Part shown: one piece after another, positions 31,002 to 40,396 of the stretch | Layout of the letters: each line of letters begins with the position of its first letter | Numbering within the stretch: the first letter of the stretch is position 1 | Origin: Candidatus Minthosoma equi | Lineage (GTDB): Bacteria > Bacteroidota > Bacteroidia > Bacteroidales > Bacteroidaceae | Length of the DNA stretch: 41,613 nucleotides | Reading direction: 5' to 3' | Assembly: GCA_018064885.1 (NCBI GenBank) | Contig: JAGHUI010000080.1 | Coordinates: 1 to 41,613 of the forward strand | Translations under genes and position numbers: made by a program | The notes under the pieces: model-generated | What the model was told of the DNA's origin: nothing | Database searches by the model: none | Seen by the model: only the letters and a program-made list of their open reading frames with translations

Positions 31002-33002
31002 ATGAAACGACAGTTACTTTGCGGAGCTCTTATGCTCGCATCAGTCTTGGGTGCTAATGCCCAGAAAAACATGGCCGCACCTCAAGGCGGCAAACAGATT
31101 AGTAATGAACTCATAGGCATCTTCTTCGAGGACATCAGTTCATCTGCCGATGGTGGTTTGAATGCAGAACTCATTCAGAACGGTTCTTTCGAGTATAGTC
31201 CAGCAGAACGTGATGGCTGGGGACCAGGTACTGCTTGGAAAATCACTCGACCAGGTCACTCTCTTGGTACTATAGAAGTTCATCAGCAGGATCCTATTCA
31301 TCCAAACAATCCTAACTACATGCGTCTCATCATTGAGCGTACTCGTCATTTTCATGATTATGCAGGATTTGCAGGTTTCGGTATCCAGAATGATGGTTTT
31401 GATGGAATTAGCGTAAAATCTGGTGCTAAGTACAACTTCTCTATGTTTGCCCGCAACGTAAAGACTGATGCTAAGTCTGTTCGCATCATTCTTGGTCAGC
31501 CTCAGGGTTGGGGCAAGGATCCAAAGGTTCTTGCGGAAAAAACAATTAAGGTTGATTCTGATGAATGGACAAAGTATTCTTGTGAACTTGAGGCAAATGC
31601 TGATTGCAAGAATGCGTTCCTCCTGATTATTTCTCTCACTACAGGTGTGATGGATGTTGATATGATTTCTCTTCTTCCACAGGATACATACAAAGGACAT
31701 GGTCTTCGCAAAGATCTTGCAGAATCTCTCGAAGCTCTTCAGCCAAAGTTCATGCGTTTCCCTGGCGGTTGTGTAGTTCATGGTGGTGGTGATGGTTTCT
31801 GGAACACTTATCGTTGGAAGGAAACTGTTGGTCCAAAGGAAACTCGCCGTGGCCAGAAGAACACTTGGGGCTATCATCAGTCAATGGCTCTTGGTTACTT
31901 TGAGTATTTCCAGATGTGTGAGGATATGGGTATGCAGCCTGTGCCAATCCTTCCATGTGGTGTAAGCTGTCAGGGTACAAATGGCGGTTGGAACATGTGG
32001 CCAACTCAGGCTCAGGATGTTGTTTCGATGAACGAAATGGACGAATGGGTTCAGGATGCTCTCGACCTTATAGAGTGGGCAAATGGTGATGCAACAACAA
32101 AGTGGGGTAAGGTTCGCGCAGAAGCTGGTCACCCTGAACCATTCAACCTTAAGTATCTCGGTATCGGTAACGAAGAGAAGATTTCTCCTGAGTTCAATGA
32201 GCGCTTTAAATATATGTATGATATCGTCACAGCTGCTCATCCAGAAATCGTGATTGTTGGTACTGATGGTCCAGGTTCTCACCCAGGTAACCCTGACTAT
32301 GAGAATGGTTGGAAGCTCGCTGATGAAATCGGCATTCCTATTCTTGACGAACACTATTATGAGCAGAGAGATTATTTCATGAAGTCTCGTCAGTATGACA
32401 GCTATCCACGTGATCGTAAGACAAAGGTTTACCTTGGAGAATATGCCGCAAAGGATAAGAAACTCATTGATGCACTTGCAGAAGCTCTTTATCTCATTCA
32501 TGTTGAGCGCAATGCAGATGTTGTGACAATGACTTCATACGCTCCTCTTTTCGCTCGCAAGAATGGTACAAGCTGGAATCCAGACCTTATCTACTTTGAT
32601 AATGAGCGTCCATATCTCACTTGCAGCTACTATGTTCAGCAGATGTTTGGTCAGTCTTCAGGTGATTATTTCTATGGTGATTGCGTGACAATCAGCGATC
32701 AGGACAAGTCAGAAGGAGAGGGAATGCTTCAGGAGCAGTCAGTTGTTCTCAACACAAAGACTCGTCAGCTTTTCGTTAAGGTTGCTAACGCTACAGACAA
32801 GGCAAAGAAGGCAAATGTTGATCTTTCTCGCTTCAGCATTAAGCCAAATGCAAAGAAGACAACTCTTTCTGGAAAGGCAGATGACGAAAACAACTTTGAC
32901 CAGCAGCCAATTAAGCCTGTTGTTGAGAATGTTCAGGTTAAGAAGCAGATGACTCTCGACATCGCTCCTTACTCATTCACAATGTTAACAATTCAGTTAT
33001 AA
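31002..33002 (+). CDS. Glycoside hydrolase family 51 alpha-L-arabinofuranosidase
   Basis: The start at 31002 gives 666 residues with a clean signal peptide (MKRQLLCGALMLASVLGANA). The longer frame from 30924 would begin inside the promoter. The N-terminal part has the GH51 opening ISNELIGIFFEDISSSADGG and a carbohydrate-binding-like sandwich (about 45-210). The catalytic barrel has FMRFPGGCVVHGG, acid/base Glu391 in GIGNEE, and nucleophile Glu480 in YLGEYA. The C-terminal all-beta domain ends PYSFTMLTIQL. The enzyme should strip terminal arabinofuranose from arabinoxylan or arabinan. It precedes the HTCS gene by 219 bases; a weak terminator-like stem lies in between. Confidence 0.95.
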   Translation: MKRQLLCGALMLASVLGANAQKNMAAPQGGKQISNELIGIFFEDISSSADGGLNAELIQNGSFEYSPAERDGWGPGTAWKITRPGHSLGTIEVHQQDPIHPNNPNYMRLIIERTRHFHDYAGFAGFGIQNDGFDGISVKSGAKYNFSMFARNVKTDAKSVRIILGQPQGWGKDPKVLAEKTIKVDSDEWTKYSCELEANADCKNAFLLIISLTTGVMDVDMISLLPQDTYKGHGLRKDLAESLEALQPKFMRFPGGCVVHGGGDGFWNTYRWKETVGPKETRRGQKNTWGYHQSMALGYFEYFQMCEDMGMQPVPILPCGVSCQGTNGGWNMWPTQAQDVVSMNEMDEWVQDALDLIEWANGDATTKWGKVRAEAGHPEPFNLKYLGIGNEEKISPEFNERFKYMYDIVTAAHPEIVIVGTDGPGSHPGNPDYENGWKLADEIGIPILDEHYYEQRDYFMKSRQYDSYPRDRKTKVYLGEYAAKDKKLIDALAEALYLIHVERNADVVTMTSYAPLFARKNGTSWNPDLIYFDNERPYLTCSYYVQQMFGQSSGDYFYGDCVTISDQDKSEGEGMLQEQSVVLNTKTRQLFVKVANATDKAKKANVDLSRFSIKPNAKKTTLSGKADDENNFDQQPIKPVVENVQVKKQMTLDIAPYSFTMLTIQL

Positions 33003-33072
33003 TATAACATATCTCTGTCTTTTTTATCGTCAGATGATATGTGACGAACAGGCCTGATATAAAATGATTCGA

Positions 33073-33110
33073 AGGGTTGAGTCGTCTGTGAAGATAACTC
33101 ACCCTCTTTT
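33073..33110 (+). terminator. Possible GH51 terminator
   Basis: AGGGT plus GAGT pair with ACTC plus ACCCT (33073-33082 with 33097-33105), with a one-base bulge, followed by CTTTTCT. It is weaker than the other terminators here, so read-through to the HTCS gene is possible. Confidence 0.45.
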
Positions 33111-33221
33111 CTCCCAAAAATCACTAACTAATCCGTATTTATCTATTATATAAAGGGGGAGTGAATCAAAGGCTTTATAAACAACTAACTACACGAATCA
33201 TTTCATAAGTAATTTTAGCTT

Positions 33222-36200
33222 ATGCAAATAACAAGAATAAAAGCTTTACTGACAATCTTCGTTTTATCGGTTCTGAGCATCATGCAATTGAATGCTCAGA
33301 ATGTTACAGTTTTCAATTCTAAGCAAGGATTGTCCAATTCTTGCATTCAATCTATTTCAGAAGACAGTCGTCATAATATCTGGATTGCGACTCAAAATGG
33401 TCTCAATCGGTATGATGGTGTTAAGATGAATGTGTACCGTCATAGTGAAAAAGATCCATCTTCTCTGTGTCATGATGAAGTAATGTGTGTGTTTGAATTG
33501 GATCGCAATCACATCTTGATAGGAACAGCATCTGGTATTCAGATTTACGATTATCCAACCGACAAATTTTCAGATGTGCCATTCATTGGTATTGAGGGAG
33601 ATACAATTCGTTCGCGTATTTCTAGATTCTGTCGTGTGAATATCGAAGGAAAGGAGCGTATAATGGTTTGCTTCACTGGTTATGGAAATGGTGAAATTTT
33701 GTATGATGATAATGGCAAACCATACGTAAAGCATATCACCAAATATAATACTGGTGCAAACAATGACCATCCAGAACAGTTCTTTCAAGATAAGAAAGGA
33801 CGCTTGTGGATAATGAACAGCACTAATCATGTTTATCTCCAAAAGAAAGATAAGTTTGTTGAATACCCTGAAATTCAAGGTACTGTAAAGCTGTGCATGT
33901 CAAAGTCTGGCAATATCTATGCTGCAACAGGATTCAATGGACTTTTCCGATATGATGAGAAAACAGATAAGTTCATAAATGTCGCTTCTGCCTCACAGTT
34001 CGGTGGAGTAGTATATGGCATAACAACCTGGTCACCTCACAGAATGTTCATTTGTACTGATGGTGGCGGTTTGCGTGTATATGATGAGCAAACAGGCAAA
34101 GTCACTCTTAGCAACTTGAAGGTCAATGACTTTGAACTTTCTACTAGCAATGTCAAGGACGCATTAAGCGATATGTACGGCAATGTATGGGTGGGCGTTT
34201 ACATGAAGGGTGTTATGATGAAGCCAAGTGGCAAATCATCATTCGAGTATGCAGGAAACCGTTCTATCGGAAAGAATTCCATCGGAGAAAATGCAGTTTT
34301 TGCTATTTCAAGAGATATTGATAATAATCATATTTGGATAGCTCCAGATAATGATGGACTTTATCGAATTTCATCAGATGCAGTTTCTTCAACTCATTGG
34401 AATAGAAAAACAAATCCTGGGATGCCTCAAGGATTCACATCAATATATCCTATAAATTCAACAACTGTTCTTCTTGGTTCATTTTTTGATGGACTTTGGA
34501 TGATGACAGGCAATAGTTTCTCGCTTGTCACAAAGGAAATCAATCATATTTTTGATATACAACCAGCAGAAGATGGTGGCTATTGGATAGCCACAATGGG
34601 ACAAGGAGTTTTCCATTTCAAATTGTCCACAAAAGAATATAAGCAATACATTGCTAACTGGTCAAATAGCGCCAAAGGAGAAAGAGTTCTTGGCAACCCT
34701 TATGTTTATAGGGTGTTGAATAGCAATGGTAAGCTTTATGTTGCTACAGCAGAAGGACTTAATATCTGCAAAGTGACAAAAGATGGTACGATAATGGAAA
34801 TGGGGAAAAAGCTCATTGCTGGTACTGCCATCAAGCATATTTGTTTGTCAAAAAATGGCAAATCGCTTTGGGCAGCCTCCAATCGCGGACTTTTCAAGAT
34901 TGACACAAGTACTTATGATGTAAAGAAATACACTACAGATGATGGTCTTTCTAACAATAGCATCGAATCTCTCATTGAGGATGATGGAAAGTTGTGGATT
35001 GGAACAGACTTCGGACTCTCATGTATGGATATAAATACTGAGAAATTCACCAATTTCTATTCCGATGATGGTTTGCAAGACAATGAATTTAGCTGTGGTG
35101 CTGTTGCAACGAATGGCAAGAACATTTATTTTGGAGGTATTGGCGGTCTCACATATTTTAATAATGAGAACCTTGAAGAGATGCGCAAGGAAAACGCTCA
35201 AACAAGGATTCGCCTTGTTGACATTCTCATTGGCGGCAAAGAAATACATTCTGATGATATGTCTGATGGATATCAGATTCTTGAAGGAGTTCTAGATGAC
35301 AATCCAGTAATTAACCTCTGTCATTCGGATAATCATTTCATTCTAAGTCTTTTAATTGAAGGCAAGTCAAGCATTCATGTTACATATGAGTATAGCATAG
35401 ATGGCGGTGATTGGATCAATCAGGGACAATATGTAAATCGTCTTGTATTTGATAATCTTGATCCTGGTACATACAACATTCGCATACGTGCTATTGCGTT
35501 AGGAACGGTCAGTGAAGAACGTGAACTTACAGTTATTGTTCATCCTGCATGGTATGCGTCATGGTGGGCAAAGATAATTTACTTCCTACTTTTCTGTCTT
35601 GTCGGATGGCTTCTTTTTGAATACTCAAGACGTCAGATACAGGCTCGCAGAGTCATCATGCGCCATCGCCAGCAAGAAGAAATCAATGAAGCACGCATCC
35701 AGTTCTTCATGAATATCAGTCATGAAATTCGTACTCCGATGACACTCATTCTTGCTCCATTGGAGAAGCTCATCGGTATGGATAAAGATGCTGAATGTCA
35801 GCGTAACTATCAGCTTATCAAGCAAAATGCCAATCGTATCCTCCGTTTGATAAATCAGATGATGGATGTTAGAAAGATTGAACAGGGTAAGTTCCTCCTC
35901 AATTATAAACAAGTTGAACTTGTCAGTTTCATTCAGAATATCTATGATGTGTTTGTAACTAATGCGCAAAGTCGTGAAATCAACTATCAATTCATTCACA
36001 ATATAGATACCCTTCCTGTATATCTTGATGCTGACAATATGGATAAGATTGTGATGAACTTGCTCAGCAATGCCTTCAAGTTCACACCAAATGGGGGAAG
36101 CATATCAATTTCGCTCGAAACAGATGAAAACAATAACTTTGTTCTTGCTGTGACAGATACTGGTCAAGGAATCAAGGATGAAGATAAACCAAAAGTATTC

Positions 36201-37250
36201 GAGCGTTTCTATTCTGCAAATCATCAGAATGGATACATCGGAACAGGTATCGGTCTCAATCTCACGTCAATGCTTGTTCGTCTGCATAAGGGAGAAATTA
36301 CTGTTGCAGACAATCCTGAAGGCAAAGGAACACAGTTCGTTGTTACAATGCCTTATGGTGATGAGTCTTTGTGTCTTATCAAGACGGGAAATATTATTGT
36401 AGAAGAGCATCAGGCAGATGAAGCAGAACAGAAGACATCCGAACTTCTTGTTGTTGACAAAACAATTGATACTCGTCGTAAAAACATTGTTCTCGTTGAA
36501 GATGACGAAGACATCCATCAGTATGTTCATAGTGAACTTTCTGCAGACTTCATTGTCAATGATTTCAACAATGGTCAGCAGGCATGGGATTTTGTAGTTC
36601 GCAATCCGGAAAAGGCAGATCTCATTATCTCTGATATTATGATGCCTGTGATGGACGGACTCACTCTTTGCCAGAAGGTTAAATCAAATCTCAATACAAA
36701 TCATATTCCTATTGTATTGATGACAGCACTCGGCAGCGATGCAGATAGAATTGTAGGTATTACAAATGGCGCAGACGCTTACTTGTCAAAGCCATTCAAT
36801 ATTGATATTCTTACATCTACTGTTGCTAACCTCTTGAAAACTCGCCAGATGCTGCAAGGCAAGTTCATTAGTGAACGCCAACGCGAGGAGAAGATAGAGA
36901 AGGTTGAGATTGAAACAGCCGACGAGAATCTTATGAATAGAGTTATGACCGTTATAAATGAAAATATGGATAATTCTGAGCTTTCTGTTGAACTTGTTGC
37001 AGATAAGGTTGGCATCAGCCGCGTCCACTTCTATCGTAAGATGAAAGACCTCACAGGTCAGGCACCACGCGAGTTTATCAAGTATATCCGCTTGAAAGAA
37101 GCAGCCCGTCTGCTCTCTGAAAAAGACATAGATATTATCAGTGTTGCCTATGCTACTGGATTCAATTCTGCTTCTACGTTCTCAACAAGCTTCAAGGGAC
37201 TTTTTGGAGTGTCACCTTCTGAGTATAAAAAGCGGAACAAATCGGAATAA
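33222..37250 (+). CDS. Hybrid two-component system regulator (HTCS) with AraC-type output
   Basis: The 1342-residue protein combines sensor, kinase and regulator. A signal peptide (1-25) leads to a large periplasmic two-propeller sensor with repeated WIATQNGLNRYDG, LWAASNRGLFKID and LWIGTDFGLSCMD motifs (about 26-690). A Y_Y_Y domain follows (about 700-775), then one transmembrane helix (about 780-803). The kinase has phospho-acceptor His834 (NISHEIRTP) and an ATPase with NLLSNAFKFTPNGG and GTGIGL. The receiver domain has Asp1138 in ISDIMMPVMDG. An AraC-type double helix-turn-helix (about 1235-1340) ends the protein. HTCS proteins bind oligosaccharides and activate nearby polysaccharide-utilisation genes. 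Location suggests control of the GH51, GH5 or the - strand hemicellulase operon; the ligand is probably a xylo- or arabino-oligosaccharide. Confidence 0.96.
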   Translation: MQITRIKALLTIFVLSVLSIMQLNAQNVTVFNSKQGLSNSCIQSISEDSRHNIWIATQNGLNRYDGVKMNVYRHSEKDPSSLCHDEVMCVFELDRNHILIGTASGIQIYDYPTDKFSDVPFIGIEGDTIRSRISRFCRVNIEGKERIMVCFTGYGNGEILYDDNGKPYVKHITKYNTGANNDHPEQFFQDKKGRLWIMNSTNHVYLQKKDKFVEYPEIQGTVKLCMSKSGNIYAATGFNGLFRYDEKTDKFINVASASQFGGVVYGITTWSPHRMFICTDGGGLRVYDEQTGKVTLSNLKVNDFELSTSNVKDALSDMYGNVWVGVYMKGVMMKPSGKSSFEYAGNRSIGKNSIGENAVFAISRDIDNNHIWIAPDNDGLYRISSDAVSSTHWNRKTNPGMPQGFTSIYPINSTTVLLGSFFDGLWMMTGNSFSLVTKEINHIFDIQPAEDGGYWIATMGQGVFHFKLSTKEYKQYIANWSNSAKGERVLGNPYVYRVLNSNGKLYVATAEGLNICKVTKDGTIMEMGKKLIAGTAIKHICLSKNGKSLWAASNRGLFKIDTSTYDVKKYTTDDGLSNNSIESLIEDDGKLWIGTDFGLSCMDINTEKFTNFYSDDGLQDNEFSCGAVATNGKNIYFGGIGGLTYFNNENLEEMRKENAQTRIRLVDILIGGKEIHSDDMSDGYQILEGVLDDNPVINLCHSDNHFILSLLIEGKSSIHVTYEYSIDGGDWINQGQYVNRLVFDNLDPGTYNIRIRAIALGTVSEERELTVIVHPAWYASWWAKIIYFLLFCLVGWLLFEYSRRQIQARRVIMRHRQQEEINEARIQFFMNISHEIRTPMTLILAPLEKLIGMDKDAECQRNYQLIKQNANRILRLINQMMDVRKIEQGKFLLNYKQVELVSFIQNIYDVFVTNAQSREINYQFIHNIDTLPVYLDADNMDKIVMNLLSNAFKFTPNGGSISISLETDENNNFVLAVTDTGQGIKDEDKPKVFERFYSANHQNGYIGTGIGLNLTSMLVRLHKGEITVADNPEGKGTQFVVTMPYGDESLCLIKTGNIIVEEHQADEAEQKTSELLVVDKTIDTRRKNIVLVEDDEDIHQYVHSELSADFIVNDFNNGQQAWDFVVRNPEKADLIISDIMMPVMDGLTLCQKVKSNLNTNHIPIVLMTALGSDADRIVGITNGADAYLSKPFNIDILTSTVANLLKTRQMLQGKFISERQREEKIEKVEIETADENLMNRVMTVINENMDNSELSVELVADKVGISRVHFYRKMKDLTGQAPREFIKYIRLKEAARLLSEKDIDIISVAYATGFNSASTFSTSFKGLFGVSPSEYKKRNKSE

Positions 37251-37271
37251 CGTATATACATAATTACAGTT

Positions 37272-37306
37272 AAAGGCTGTCAAGTTTGCGCTTGATAGCC
37301 TTTATT
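37272..37306. terminator. Terminator between the HTCS and rmuC genes
   Basis: AAAGGCTGTCAAG (37272-37284) pairs with CTTGATAGCCTTT (37291-37303), a 13-bp stem with one wobble, followed on the + strand by ATTTGTG. The A run on its left side lets it serve the convergent rmuC gene too. Confidence 0.75.
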
Positions 37307-37347
37307 TGTGTAATATAATAGTCTATAATATATTGTATATATGTGTG

Positions 37348-38685
37348 TTATTCTTCTGAAAGAAGATTGATAGGATTTTTGTCGCTAATTTTTGCTCCCA
37401 TCTTGGTGAGTTTTCCGCAAGTTTGCAGGATGCTTTGACCTTGAGGAAGAAGTTTCTTTTCTCCATCTTCGTAAGCCTTTTGGGCAGCATCCAGAGCCTT
37501 GCCGATAGCAGAATATTTCTTCATGAACTGTCCCACACGATCTACCATTTCATTTGCAAGGGCAAAAACCTTCTCATGATTCTGTGCCTGCGAAATCTGC
37601 GTCCATGTGAGGTTCACAATCTTTATGGCAGCATAGAGAGTTTGCTCGTCAGCAATGAACACGTTTTTCTCCATCGCTTTTCTCCAAAGGTCGGGCTGTG
37701 CATTGAGGGCTGTCCAAAGGGCACCGCTATGTGGCACAAACATAATGACATAGTCCATTCGCATCTTAGGCGCGCAGACGTATGAAGAATAGTCCTTTGT
37801 TGACAATTCCTGCACATGACGCTGGATGCTCTTTATGTGTTCTTTCAGATGGTTCTGTCTTTCCCCCTCGTCTTCAGCATTCACATATTCTATATATTCC
37901 TTGAGCGAAACCTTCGAGTCGATGATGACCTCACGCCTTGTGTCAAGATGCAGAATGACATCCGGACGCATCATGCTGCCATCTTCCGACTTGATTATCT
38001 CGCCGTTAGCATTGCGGAGATAAGGCTGAGTGTCATAGTGAATGCCCTGTGTAAGTCCTTGTGACTGAAGTATTTCGTCAAGAACAGTCTCGCCCCAGTC
38101 TCCTTGTACCTTATTGCCATGCTTGAACACCCTTGTCAGTTCTTCAGCACTCTTTTGTGCAGCAGCACTTTGCCTCAGCATGTTCTCCACGTTAGCCCTC
38201 ATCTCTCCTGATATGGTTGATTGCTGCATCGTGTTCTCGTCCATAGCCTTCTTCATCTTATCAATCGTCTCGCGTAACGGATTGACAATCTGTCCAAGAC
38301 TCATGTTACTTGATTCAGAAAACTCCTTCTGGCGCTGCTTCAGCATTTCCTCCGTTGCGCCTTTCATCTCGGCAGTCACCCTTGCTAATGTCTCGTCAAA
38401 TCGGCGCTGCTGAGCATCAAGCATTTCTTTGTGGCGTGCCTCCTGTGCCGCCAAGCTTTCTGCATACGCTTTATCCTTGATTGCCAGTGTCTCAGCGCAT
38501 GATTTTTCTTTCATGCTGACAATCTCCTGGCAATGTTTTTCAGCATCAGATTTTATGTTTGCTATCATTGACTCAAAGTCAGCCTTCTCGTCATTTGTTT
38601 TTTTGTCATACATCATTTTGGCTGCGATAAAACCCGCAACCAAACCTCCTATGAGTCCTATAAATAAGTAAAGTACGATTTCCAT
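37348..38685 (-). CDS. rmuC: RmuC-family DNA recombination protein
   Basis: The 445-residue protein starts with a membrane helix (about 4-24, LYLFIGLIGGLVAGFIAAKMM). A long Glu/Ala/Gln-rich coiled coil (about 30-185) and the RmuC nuclease-like domain follow. That domain has the expected GNKVQGDWGETVLDEILQSQGL, RPDVILHLDTRREVIIDSKVSL and YVIMFVPHSGAL motifs. RmuC limits inversions at short inverted repeats in Escherichia coli; its biochemistry is poorly defined. It lies 27 bases after the methyltransferase gene in the same direction, so the two are probably co-transcribed. Confidence 0.95.
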   Translation of the reverse strand: MEIVLYLFIGLIGGLVAGFIAAKMMYDKKTNDEKADFESMIANIKSDAEKHCQEIVSMKEKSCAETLAIKDKAYAESLAAQEARHKEMLDAQQRRFDETLARVTAEMKGATEEMLKQRQKEFSESSNMSLGQIVNPLRETIDKMKKAMDENTMQQSTISGEMRANVENMLRQSAAAQKSAEELTRVFKHGNKVQGDWGETVLDEILQSQGLTQGIHYDTQPYLRNANGEIIKSEDGSMMRPDVILHLDTRREVIIDSKVSLKEYIEYVNAEDEGERQNHLKEHIKSIQRHVQELSTKDYSSYVCAPKMRMDYVIMFVPHSGALWTALNAQPDLWRKAMEKNVFIADEQTLYAAIKIVNLTWTQISQAQNHEKVFALANEMVDRVGQFMKKYSAIGKALDAAQKAYEDGEKKLLPQGQSILQTCGKLTKMGAKISDKNPINLLSEE

Positions 38686-38712
38686 TAAGTAGGTATATTC
38701 AATATTTTTTCT

Positions 38713-39645
38713 TTATCTTCTTTTTGCGTTTCTTTCCCAAAAAACTCCATCTTCATATCCCTGAATGCTTTTGTCCTTCTCTGCATTTTCCAATCGCTTG
38801 GCAGCCCATAGGCAGTATTCCTCGTTCAGTTCTATTGCTAAGAAATGCCTTTCAAGTTTCTTTGCCACAACAGCAGCTGTTCCGCTTCCGGCAAAAGGAT
38901 CAAAGATGAGATCTCCTTCCTTTGAAGAAGCAAGCATCAGTTTGGCATATAGTTTTTCCGGTTTCTGAGTAGGGTGGTCTGTGTTTTCTGGCATTGACCA
39001 GAAAGGAATGCTTATGTCATCCCAAAAGTTTGAAGGACAAGTGAGTCTGTATTTTCCGTCGTCCGTATCTTCCCAGTCCTTTGGCATTCCATGATCTTTG
39101 TAAGGAGCTAATACCGAGCGCTTTATCTTTACAGCATCAAGGTCGAAGTAGTAGTCGTTCTTATTCTTCACGCCAAACCAGATGTCCTCCATTCCGTTTT
39201 TCCAATTGCTCTTAGCACCCTTGCCCTTTTCTCTCTGCCATGTGATACGATTAAGAATGGTAAGCTCTTCATTCATAATCGTTTGAAGTGCTGCCGTGCA
39301 TTTCCAATCGCCGCAAAGATATAGAGAACCATTAGGCTTCATCTTCATGCACACCTTGTGAAACCATGAACGAAGGTATGCCAGATAGTCCTCATCCGAA
39401 CGGGAAGAAAACACCATTTCGCCAAACGTCTTTTGAAGATTGTAAGGGGGATCAACAATTACCATATCGGCAATGCCATCAGGAATCTTGTCAATGACAT
39501 CAAACAAGTCGCCCAGAATGAATTTGTCCTTCCATTCCGTGCAATCATTAAGTTCGTCAGTCTTGACAAAACGTTCCGACAGTTCGCCTATTTCTTCGGG
39601 TTCAACTGTTATTGTCCTGTTATTTTTGGCTCTTATTTTCTCCAA
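38713..39645 (-). CDS. Orphan DNA methyltransferase (beta-class, N6-adenine or N4-cytosine type)
   Basis: The 310-residue protein has the catalytic motif DPPYN at 65-69 and the AdoMet-binding motif FDPFAGSG at 248-255. The catalytic motif comes first, which is the beta-class order, and the target-recognition region lies between them. The HPTQKPEKL segment (224-232) is typical of this group. DPPY rather than SPP(Y/W) favours N6-adenine methylation, although N4-cytosine cannot be excluded. No restriction endonuclease gene is next to it, so it is a solitary enzyme in this window, with possible roles in gene regulation or replication timing. The target site is not predictable by eye. Confidence 0.92.
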   Translation of the reverse strand: MEKIRAKNNRTITVEPEEIGELSERFVKTDELNDCTEWKDKFILGDLFDVIDKIPDGIADMVIVDPPYNLQKTFGEMVFSSRSDEDYLAYLRSWFHKVCMKMKPNGSLYLCGDWKCTAALQTIMNEELTILNRITWQREKGKGAKSNWKNGMEDIWFGVKNKNDYYFDLDAVKIKRSVLAPYKDHGMPKDWEDTDDGKYRLTCPSNFWDDISIPFWSMPENTDHPTQKPEKLYAKLMLASSKEGDLIFDPFAGSGTAAVVAKKLERHFLAIELNEEYCLWAAKRLENAEKDKSIQGYEDGVFWERNAKRR

Positions 39646-39720
39646 TATATAAATATATGTGTCCCGTGCGGAATCTTTATAATTTAACTCTTAGCCATTA
39701 GGCTTTATATTATAATTTCA

Positions 39721-40218
39721 TCAGAGAACTTTCCATATCTTCAAAGATATGAATCCAGGCTTGAATCCCGGCACGCAAACATATATGGCATTGTTAAGCC
39801 AAGCATATTTGCTGTCGTTAGGAGCCTCGAAGCGTGGGGCGGTGCGGAAATAGAAAGTTGGCTTGCCTTCAGCATCCGTACCTTCGCTGATTAGACCGCA
39901 GTTGCGAACATGGATGTTCACGCCATCGTCAGTTCGGATGGAATAGATGGCTTCCAGCTCTGTGCGTCCCTGCGACTGGTCGCGAAGCTGATAGTCAGCG
40001 CCTCCGGGGATGATAGTCCCTTTCATCTTAGGTCCCTCAAAAGTTCCGCCAGTGATAGGAATAATCACACGCTCGCCGTGCGATGTCTTTCCAACGGTGT
40101 ATGCTGGGTCGCAGGTTACGAGAAGTTCACAAACATACTCCATGTCGGGTGCTTTTTCCTGTGCAAACGAAGCAATGCAGAAGAAAGCGGAAATAAGAAA
40201 AATGAGCGTTCTTTTCAT
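39721..40218 (-). CDS. Secreted DUF3237-family protein
   Basis: The 165-residue protein has a signal peptide (1-19) and then a single DUF3237-type beta-barrel. Family phrases are MEYVCELLVTCDPAYTVG, RVIIPITGGTFEGPKMKGTIIPGGADYQL and DGVNIHVRNCGL. Members of this family are small barrels of unknown function, often found near carbohydrate or aromatic catabolism genes. It has a well-formed promoter and is divergent from the isomerase gene. The following methyltransferase starts 75 bases after its stop; no strong terminator was seen between them. Confidence 0.88.
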   Translation of the reverse strand: MKRTLIFLISAFFCIASFAQEKAPDMEYVCELLVTCDPAYTVGKTSHGERVIIPITGGTFEGPKMKGTIIPGGADYQLRDQSQGRTELEAIYSIRTDDGVNIHVRNCGLISEGTDAEGKPTFYFRTAPRFEAPNDSKYAWLNNAIYVCVPGFKPGFISLKIWKVL

Positions 40219-40240
40219 GATTGAGATTGTTATAGTGTTG

Positions 40241-40272
40241 CAAATTTAGTATTAAAATGTAACACAAACAAA
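40241..40272 (-). promoter_or_regulatory. Promoter of the DUF3237 gene
   Basis: On the - strand TTTG (40269-40272), exactly 20 bases, then TAAATTTG (40241-40248). It lies 23 bases upstream of the start codon. Confidence 0.68.
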
Positions 40273-40289
40273 GATTTTAAGGGTAAAAA

Positions 40290-40320
40290 TTGTTTCGTTC
40301 GGAATTATATTATAAATTTG
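40290..40320 (+). promoter_or_regulatory. Promoter of the isomerase gene
   Basis: TTG (40290-40292), exactly 20 bases, then TAAATTTG (40313-40320). The coding start at 40397 is 76 bases further on, after an A-rich leader. Confidence 0.68.
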
Positions 40321-40396
40321 CAAGCACAAAGCCTATAATAAATCTGATTTTATTAAGACTCTAACATAATTGCTTAATTTAAAACTAAAATCTAAA

